Origin: Candidatus Parcubacteria bacterium
Lineage (GTDB): Bacteria; Patescibacteriota; Patescibacteriia; Magasanikbacterales; UBA922
Direction of reading: 5' to 3'
DNA: 54,348 nucleotides
Assembly: GCA_018646705.1 (NCBI GenBank)
Contig: JABGUG010000011.1
Location: 1-54,348 of the forward strand
Program-made: the position numbers and the translations under genes
Notes under the pieces: model-generated
The model's input: the letters and a program-made list of their open reading frames with translations, nothing else
What the model was told of the DNA's origin: nothing
Databases searched by the model: none
Part shown: positions 48,872 to 54,348 of the stretch, piece after piece
Layout of the letters: each line of letters begins with the position of its first letter
Numbering within the stretch: position 1 is the stretch's first letter

Positions 48872-49600
48872 TTAGCTCGCCGTCTTCCTGCTCGAAATCT
48901 TTTGGAGCAGGCTCATCGAGGCAAGCGGAACTGCCGCCACGAGGGCCCAGGCCCAGATGTGGTAGCACCACAGACCCCCTTCGGGCGTGCCCGAGAAGAT
49001 CAGGGCGCTGAGGCCGACCACCTCGAGCACCATCTTGGTTTTGCCCGCATTGCGTGCAGCGAGATTGAGACGTGGTTGAGCTGTCTTGGCAGATGTCGTC
49101 TTCGTGTTGTGGAGGTAGTCTTGCCATCTCACGATGGTCAGCACACACTCCGTGAAAACGAGTATACTCATTGCCGTGATCGCGACCACGAGGAGCCATG
49201 TGTCCACGTAATTGGCGATCTCGATGGCAAATGGTACCAACACGGCCGATAGACCCCACGACGCCTTGTCGATGATCGGATCGAGGAACTCCCCATCGTC
49301 CTCGTTGTCGAGGTGTCTCGTCCTCTTACGCTCGCGTGCGACCGATCCATCGATCGCATCTCCCCACCAGCTCAGCAGATGGAGGAGGAACGCCGCGTAG
49401 TTGAAGTCGAAACCGAGGAGTATGATCATGGGCATGATCAGCAAACCTCGGACGATCGTAATGGCGTTTGCCGTCACCCCAAACACCATGAAGAGGGGGG
49501 TGACTCCTAGCCACTTGTGAATGGGATCCTGCAGACGCGCAGGGACGTCGGTCCTGTCCGGACCATCCTCTCTTCTCTTGTCTATGAAACGGATGCTCAT
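48872..49600 (-). CDS. G+C-rich CDP-alcohol phosphatidyltransferase
   Basis: 242 residues from ATG 49600 (preceded by AGGGAGAGAGCG). Core motif D-x2-DG-x2-AR (GDAIDGSVARERKR) and G-x3-D-x3-D (DDGEFLDPIIDK), about six helices, and a polar N terminus (RREDGPDRTDVPARLQDP). The frame is open further upstream only as a shadow of the opposite gene. G/C-ending codons and a strong ribosome-binding site contrast with the AT-rich neighbour having the same activity. Likely horizontally acquired, with a different alcohol specificity (inference). Confidence 0.85.
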   Translation of the reverse strand: MSIRFIDKRREDGPDRTDVPARLQDPIHKWLGVTPLFMVFGVTANAITIVRGLLIMPMIILLGFDFNYAAFLLHLLSWWGDAIDGSVARERKRTRHLDNEDDGEFLDPIIDKASWGLSAVLVPFAIEIANYVDTWLLVVAITAMSILVFTECVLTIVRWQDYLHNTKTTSAKTAQPRLNLAARNAGKTKMVLEVVGLSALIFSGTPEGGLWCYHIWAWALVAAVPLASMSLLQKISSRKTAS

Positions 49601-49694
49601 CGCTCTCTCCCTATTTCCCATAAAAGGGAAAAACTCTTTGAGTGTTTCGTCGTTTAATTGGTTGTACCATTTAAGATTGTTCTCGTCAAGTATT

Positions 49695-51275
49695 ATGAAT
49701 GAATTTTTCCACAATAAACATAAATTTACTCTACTGATTTTTTCAGTAGTATTTTTCTTTTTGTATAATTGTTTGAATTTTATAGTGCCAGGAATATTTA
49801 ATTCTCCAGATGAAACAGCAAATTTTGTTTTTAGTAGTACGGTTGCACAGGAAAACAGCCTCACTATTTCTTTGGAAGATTATGGAGATTTAAATGAATT
49901 TATTCATCCTCGTAGTACATTTGTAGAAGAAGGCGGGGGAGAAAAAATTCTTCCAGTTGGTTTTTGGGGGATGCCAGTCATGTACGGGTTGATAGGGAAG
50001 TTGGTCAGTATAAAATTAATTATATTTTTAACGTCCGTACTTGCAATCTTAGGTGTATGGGCGTTTTTTGGAATCGTAAAGAGAATATTTGATAAAAAAA
50101 TTGCATTTTGGTCAAGTGTTTTATTGTTTTTTCAACCAGTATTGTGGTATTACACCGCACGAAGTATGTTTCATAATGTTCCTTTTGTAAGTTTATTATT
50201 TATTGGCTTATGGCTTTTGATAATTAAACCAATAAAAAAACATGTGTGGTCAAACGATGTTCTTGGAATGATTATATTTATGTCTGGAGTTCTCATGCGA
50301 CCAAATGAAATTATTTGGATTGCACTTTGTGCGCTTATTGTTGTAATAATATATAGAAAAGAAATTTCATTTTCACGATTACTTACGTGGGTCTGTATCA
50401 GTCTTTTGTTTATAGGATTATATGGTTGGTTAAATGCAGCTGTATATGGAAGCTCGGCTGGAAGTTATGTAAGTTCTCGTTCTCTTGAAATTAGACACTG
50501 GTATTCATTTATATTTCCATTTGGTATTGATCTTAAAATGATTTTGAAAAGTGGGTGGTTTTATTTTGTAAAATTATTTTGGTGGTTTAGTATCCCAGCA
50601 TTAGTTGGTTTTTGTGTATTTGTATATGAATGGATTAGGGGTAGGCTTTCAAAAGAACAAATTACTTTTGGTATTGTCTTTATTTTGATCAGTTTGTTCC
50701 TGTTTTTTTATTATGGAAGCAATCAGGATACACTTTTTGGTCTCAAGACTATTGGAGTGGCATATGCACGTTATTGGCTTCCATTGTTTATGATAAATAC
50801 AATATTTGTCATTTTTGGCTATTTTTGGCTGTTAAAAAGAGTCTTATACAAGAAAATAGTGGGTATTTTGGGGATAATTTTGATTGGAATTTCCTTTATA
50901 TTAAGCGCAAATATTGTTTACAGCGGTATTGATGGCCTCAAAAGTACCAAAAATAACCTTATTTACGCACAAAATGTGCAAAATTGGGTATTGGCTAACA
51001 CACAAGAGAGTGATATAATCGTAACTGACTACGAAGACAAGTTCTTCTGGCCAAAGAGACAGGTAATTGTCCGTTTTTTTGATTCTCGGGTTGGTGAGGC
51101 AATTAGCAAATTAATTGAAGGAGAAGAGAATATATATTATTTTACACACATAACTGACGAGGTGCTTGGTCAATCTCAACCAGATGAAATTAGAGAATAT
51201 GCTAGTAAGTTTGGAGTAGATATAGAGCCTATAAATTATTTTGAGAATCACGGATTATTTTTATTTAAAAAATGA
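49695..51275 (+). CDS. multi-spanning membrane protein, GT39-like glycosyltransferase
   Basis: 526 residues from ATG 49695; frames open upstream are antisense to the G+C-rich gene. It has a first helix near 12-32, then a luminal loop with Pro-Asp-Glu (NSPDETANFVFSST), the acidic-loop position of GT-C enzymes, and about ten further helices. The C-terminal soluble part (ENVQN..TQESDIIVTDYEDKFFWPKRQ) is extracytoplasmic. It is similar in design to the proteins at 29570 and 45983 but not obviously homologous. Probably a membrane-bound sugar transferase. Confidence 0.7.
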   Translation: MNEFFHNKHKFTLLIFSVVFFFLYNCLNFIVPGIFNSPDETANFVFSSTVAQENSLTISLEDYGDLNEFIHPRSTFVEEGGGEKILPVGFWGMPVMYGLIGKLVSIKLIIFLTSVLAILGVWAFFGIVKRIFDKKIAFWSSVLLFFQPVLWYYTARSMFHNVPFVSLLFIGLWLLIIKPIKKHVWSNDVLGMIIFMSGVLMRPNEIIWIALCALIVVIIYRKEISFSRLLTWVCISLLFIGLYGWLNAAVYGSSAGSYVSSRSLEIRHWYSFIFPFGIDLKMILKSGWFYFVKLFWWFSIPALVGFCVFVYEWIRGRLSKEQITFGIVFILISLFLFFYYGSNQDTLFGLKTIGVAYARYWLPLFMINTIFVIFGYFWLLKRVLYKKIVGILGIILIGISFILSANIVYSGIDGLKSTKNNLIYAQNVQNWVLANTQESDIIVTDYEDKFFWPKRQVIVRFFDSRVGEAISKLIEGEENIYYFTHITDEVLGQSQPDEIREYASKFGVDIEPINYFENHGLFLFKK

Positions 51276-51276
51276 T

Positions 51277-51681
51277 ATGGAAGATTGTATTTTTTGTAAA
51301 ATTTTGAAAGGAGAAATTCCTAATCATACTGTTTACGAAGACAAAAATGTTTTGGCTTTTTTGGATATATATCCTCATGCAAAAGGACATACAATAGTTA
51401 TTCCAAAAGTTCATGCTGAAACTTATTTTGACTTGAATGAAGAATTGTTAACTAGTTTTTCTAATGGAGTAAAGCGTGCAATGGAGAACGTTCAAAACAA
51501 ATTGCAACCAGATGGATTTAATGTCGGTTGGAACCAAAATAAAGTTGCTGGACAAGTCGTTCCTCATTTACATATGCATATTATTCCACGTTATGAGGGG
51601 GACGGTGGTGGAAGTATTCATTCTATTATAAAAAATCCTGGAGAAAAAACAGTTGACGAGATATCAAAATTATTTGAATAA
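51277..51681 (+). CDS. HIT-family protein (HINT-like hydrolase)
   Basis: 134 residues. N-terminal zinc-type MEDCIFCKILKGEIPN (CxxC), FLDIYPHAKGHTIVIPKVH and the histidine triad HLHMHIIPR. HINT/HIT proteins hydrolyse or transfer nucleoside-phosphates such as adenosine-phosphoramidates. It starts 1 nt after the previous stop and is followed after 5 nt by a NUDIX gene, so a coupled nucleotide-hydrolase operon. Confidence 0.93.
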   Translation: MEDCIFCKILKGEIPNHTVYEDKNVLAFLDIYPHAKGHTIVIPKVHAETYFDLNEELLTSFSNGVKRAMENVQNKLQPDGFNVGWNQNKVAGQVVPHLHMHIIPRYEGDGGGSIHSIIKNPGEKTVDEISKLFE

Positions 51682-51686
51682 AAAGT

Positions 51687-52223
51687 ATGCCAAAACATTT
51701 GAAAAAATTATCAGAAGAGACCTTGCATGAAAATCCGTGGTGGAAGTACAAGCATGATACATACGAAAAACCTAATGACAAAGAGGGTGATTATTTTTAT
51801 GGTGAGACAAACGGAGTGGTTATGATTGTGCCTATACTTGAAGATGGTAGGCTTGCTTTGACATTGCAGCATAGATATTTGGTAGATAAACAAAGTATTG
51901 AATTTCCTGCTGGCGGTATCAAAGATGGTTTGGATCCAGCAGAAGCTGCTAAACTAGAACTTCTGGAAGAGACCGGCTGTGTACCAAGGGAGATGATCAA
52001 AATGGGTACATTTGAACCAGCAAATGGATTTGTAAAAAATACATGCCATGTTTATTTAGCCCATATAGAATCTCAAGGCGAACAGCATTTAGATGATTCA
52101 GAAGAAATAGAACTTATGTATCGTCGTCCAGAAGAGATAGATGACATGATTCGCAAAAATGAAATTTGGGATGGAGAAACTATGGCTACATGGGCACTTG
52201 TACATCATTATTTTATTCATTAA
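51687..52223 (+). CDS. NUDIX hydrolase, ADP-ribose pyrophosphatase-like
   Basis: 178 residues. NUDIX box GGIKDGLDPAEAAKLELLEETG (G-x5-E position replaced by D, then the rest R-less: LELLEE). The surrounding SIEFPAGGI and FEPANGFVKNTCHVYLA resemble ADP-ribose/NDP-sugar pyrophosphatases. Because one canonical Glu is Asp and Arg is Leu, catalytic details are uncertain. It may recycle or remove nucleotide sugars near the polysaccharide genes. Followed by a tandem NUDIX protein. Confidence 0.85.
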   Translation: MPKHLKKLSEETLHENPWWKYKHDTYEKPNDKEGDYFYGETNGVVMIVPILEDGRLALTLQHRYLVDKQSIEFPAGGIKDGLDPAEAAKLELLEETGCVPREMIKMGTFEPANGFVKNTCHVYLAHIESQGEQHLDDSEEIELMYRRPEEIDDMIRKNEIWDGETMATWALVHHYFIH

Positions 52224-52230
52224 TAATTTT

Positions 52231-53169
52231 ATGGCTCACCCATTTACTATTCCTGTTATAGGAGAACAAAAATATGCAGTAATCTGCGCTGATATTATTA
52301 TAGAAAATGATAAGGGTGAAATTTTGATAGAAAAAACAGGTGTGGGCCCTATGACAGATAAGTGGATTTTGTCAGGAGGTTGTGTACATGTTGACGATGA
52401 TAATATTCAAGCCGCAGCTTTGCGTAGTGTAAAAGAAGAAGTTGGTTTAGATATTGAATTAACACATTTGGTAGATGTATTTGGCAATCCAGAAGCAAAG
52501 CCCGTAGCAGATACTCGTTTTTATGCTGTACAGGTTTTGTACACTGCTCGTCCAAAGGTAGGCTCCAAGTGTAGTGTACCAACAGAAACTATTAAGGAAT
52601 ATAAATGGATTAAGCCAGAAAGTCTAATATGGGTAAAGATGGGGTTCAATCACAAGAAACTTGTAAAGAGGTATTTAGAAAAAAAACGACGTGGTGAACT
52701 TATGCCAGCAGATAGATCATTTTTTTCTGATCACTTTGGCAAAGACTATTCATATGAAAGTAATGATTATATGCATACGATTGTCATGGGAATTGCTCTA
52801 AACGAAGACAATGAGGTACTCCTTGCACATCGTGCACAGAATCCGTTCAAAGGTCATTGGGATTTTCCTGGTGGACATATGTATGTACATGAGTCTATCG
52901 AAGAATGTCTCAAACGTGAGGTTATGGAAGAGCTTGGTGTGGAATGTGAGATGGGTAATTTATTTCAAGTATATTCTGACAAAGGAATGAGCCCAAGATT
53001 TTCTCGCGCAATGGTTCTGTATTTTATAAAAATTAAAAGTGAAGATTTTGTAAAAAATATAGAAATGGATGATTTTAAATATTTTCCTTTATATAAATTG
53101 CCAGATAATTTGGCGTATCACGTAGAAGGAGCTTTGAGTGATATAAAAAAATACATAGATAAAAAATAA
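52231..53169 (+). CDS. tandem two-domain NUDIX protein
   Basis: 312 residues from ATG 52231. Domain 1 (about 10-150) has box GGCVHVDDDNIQAAALRSVKEEVG (the first Glu position is Asp, Arg kept, EE kept). Domain 2 (about 185-312) has an intact GGHMYVHESIEECLKREVMEELG. Domain 1 resembles GDP-mannose mannosyl hydrolase-type sequences (GPMTDKWILSGG). It may act as a dimer in cis or hydrolyse two nucleotide sugars. The upstream in-frame ATG overlaps the previous gene, so it is not used. It precedes rfbB by 2 nt. Confidence 0.85.
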   Translation: MAHPFTIPVIGEQKYAVICADIIIENDKGEILIEKTGVGPMTDKWILSGGCVHVDDDNIQAAALRSVKEEVGLDIELTHLVDVFGNPEAKPVADTRFYAVQVLYTARPKVGSKCSVPTETIKEYKWIKPESLIWVKMGFNHKKLVKRYLEKKRRGELMPADRSFFSDHFGKDYSYESNDYMHTIVMGIALNEDNEVLLAHRAQNPFKGHWDFPGGHMYVHESIEECLKREVMEELGVECEMGNLFQVYSDKGMSPRFSRAMVLYFIKIKSEDFVKNIEMDDFKYFPLYKLPDNLAYHVEGALSDIKKYIDKK

Positions 53170-53171
53170 TT

Positions 53172-54173
53172 ATGAAATTACTTGTTACGGGAGGAGCAGG
53201 ATTTATCGGGTCACATTTTATTCGCTATTGGTTGAAGCGTCACCCTGAGGACGAGATTACCAATCTCGATCTTTTAACATATGCAGGGAATTTGGAAAAT
53301 TTAAAAGATGTACAAGATAATAAAAATTATAAGTTTGTAAAAGGAGATATATGTGATAGAGATTTTGTTTTTGATCTTGTAAGAGATGCAGACTTGGTTG
53401 TTCACTTTGCAGCTGAATCTCACGTAGATCGTTCTATTATAGATCCAAGCGCATTTATTCGTACAAATGTTTTAGGAACACAAACTCTGCTTGATGCAGT
53501 AAAAGAATTTGGAAAACGTATTCACCATGTTTCAACTGATGAGGTGTTTGGCGCACTTAAGCCAGAGGATCCTGCATTTGATGAAAATACACCATATGAT
53601 CCACGTAGCCCATATTCTGCAAGTAAGGCAGCGTCCGATCATCTAGTGCGAGCATATTATCATACATACGGAATCAAGATGACGATTTCCAATTGTTCAA
53701 ACAATTATGGATCATACATGTTTCCAGAAAAAATGCTCCCATTATTTATTTCAAATCTAATGGAAGGAAAAAAAGTTCCAGTGTATGGAGATGGACAACA
53801 AGTTCGTGATTGGATTCATGTTTTGGATCATGCACGTGGAATTGATTTTGTTTTGCAAAAAGGAAAGATAGGGGAGACATATTGCCTTGGAGGAAATAGT
53901 GAATTGGCAAATTTAGATGTTACGAAGACTCTTCTCAAACTCATGGACAAAGATGAAAGTTCTATAGAGTTTGTAAAAGATCGCCCTGGTCACGATAGGC
54001 GATATGCAATTGATTTTTCAAAAGCAAAAAATGAACTTGGTTGGGAACCGGAAATGAAGTTTGAAGACGGATTGAAAGAAATGATTGATTGGTATAAGCA
54101 AAATCAAGATTGGGTAGAAAGGTGCAAGAGTGGGGAATATCAAAAATATTATAATAAACAATATGGTTCATAG
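53172..54173 (+). CDS. rfbB: dTDP-glucose 4,6-dehydratase
   Basis: 333 residues. NAD-binding GGAGFIGSHFIRYWL, STDEVFGAL (Ser/Thr, Asp-Glu catalytic pair), YSASKAASDHLVRAY (Tyr-x3-Lys), NCSNNYGSYMFPEKMLPLFI and RDWIHVLDHA, all typical for RmlB. It makes dTDP-4-keto-6-deoxyglucose, a precursor of rhamnose. Followed by a partial RmlD-like gene. Confidence 0.95.
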   Translation: MKLLVTGGAGFIGSHFIRYWLKRHPEDEITNLDLLTYAGNLENLKDVQDNKNYKFVKGDICDRDFVFDLVRDADLVVHFAAESHVDRSIIDPSAFIRTNVLGTQTLLDAVKEFGKRIHHVSTDEVFGALKPEDPAFDENTPYDPRSPYSASKAASDHLVRAYYHTYGIKMTISNCSNNYGSYMFPEKMLPLFISNLMEGKKVPVYGDGQQVRDWIHVLDHARGIDFVLQKGKIGETYCLGGNSELANLDVTKTLLKLMDKDESSIEFVKDRPGHDRRYAIDFSKAKNELGWEPEMKFEDGLKEMIDWYKQNQDWVERCKSGEYQKYYNKQYGS

Positions 54174-54192
54174 GAACCTAAGAACTAAATAT

Positions 54193-54348
54193 ATGAAAAT
54201 ATTAGTCATTGGCGGTGGTTATGTAGGAAATAGATGTCATGAAACCTGGGAAGGTTCTGTTTTGAGTACAGGCATGATTACTTCAAAAGAAGATGTTCTA
54301 AAATTGATTGACGAGCATAAACCAGATGCAATACTAAATGCCGCAGGA
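54193..54348 (+). CDS. partial NAD(P)-dependent sugar reductase/epimerase (RmlD-like), N-terminal part
   Basis: 52 residues before the window ends. The start MKILVIGGGYVGNRCHETWEG has a Rossmann GxGxxG-like turn (GGGYVG), and the LIDEHKPDAILNAAG stretch is the conserved RmlD/SDR region. dTDP-4-dehydrorhamnose reductase is the natural next step after rfbB. The right part lies outside the window. Confidence 0.6.
   Translation, partial: MKILVIGGGYVGNRCHETWEGSVLSTGMITSKEDVLKLIDEHKPDAILNAAG

Noticed and set aside
48807-49259. 150-codon minus-strand frame overlapping the G+C-rich phosphatidyltransferase
   Set aside because: A shadow frame of the high-G+C gene; the other frame has the catalytic motifs.

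Overview
The window is AT-rich (roughly 35% G+C by eye) and densely coded. TAA, TAG and TGA all act as stops, so it uses the standard bacterial code. Several features point to a Candidate Phyla Radiation bacterium (Patescibacteria, probably a Parcubacteria-type lineage such as Magasanikbacteria). These are the short HrcA, a compact UvrA, a UvrC without its C-terminal HhH region, many one- or two-helix membrane proteins, genes for four-helix-bundle (S23/IVP) proteins, and start codons mostly without a Shine-Dalgarno sequence. The lineage is an inference; no rRNA gene is present to settle it.

Layout. 1-4 kb: a structured RNA cut by the left edge, a MacB-type ABC exporter operon (ATPase plus two permeases), then a minus-strand RNA locus with a strong promoter, an unidentified RNA of about 270 nt and a tRNA with an oversized anticodon loop. 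4-5.4 kb: a YidC-like insertase and an SPFH protein. 5.5-12.2 kb: a heat-shock operon in the order hrcA, NUDIX-GrpE fusion, hsp20, unknown, dnaK, small membrane protein, lipoprotein, dnaJ. A palindrome overlies the hrcA promoter. 12.2-21 kb (minus strand): rnhA, recJ, a 2H phosphoesterase broken by one stop codon, a tiny membrane peptide, lepA, murJ, an S23 protein, corA and an unknown anchored protein.

21-32 kb: a beta-CASP metallo-beta-lactamase nuclease, an L,D-transpeptidase with Ca-binding repeats, and uvrB, uvrA and uvrC interleaved with membrane or envelope genes. 32.3-34.2 kb: the start of a dcw cluster (mraZ, rsmH, FtsL-like) behind a promoter with three phased GTGGGG MraZ boxes. 34.3-39.6 kb: a membrane-anchored two-AAA Clp-type ATPase, a WecA/MraY-type transferase, a DUF192 protein and rplU. 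39.7-40.4 kb: two tandem orphan RNAs, each with a consensus promoter. 40.4-43.3 kb (minus strand): recR, an S23 protein, ybaB and dnaB.

43.4-54.3 kb: an envelope and polysaccharide region with glycosyltransferases, multi-spanning membrane proteins, two CDP-alcohol phosphatidyltransferases, HIT and NUDIX hydrolases, and nucleotide-sugar enzymes (rfbB plus a partial reductase/epimerase). Two protein-coding islands (43.5-44.05 kb and 48.8-49.6 kb) are strikingly G+C-rich. They have strong Shine-Dalgarno sequences, unlike everything around them, and look acquired.

Intergenic space is full of short repeat families, including GTTCATAGCCAATAG, GAAATTAGAAATTT, AACTAGT, a GTCATTCTGA palindrome and a G/C-rich MITE-like element. 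They often touch or overlap gene ends, supplying stop codons or spurious starts, and in inverted orientation they bracket both S23 genes and one of the G+C-rich islands.
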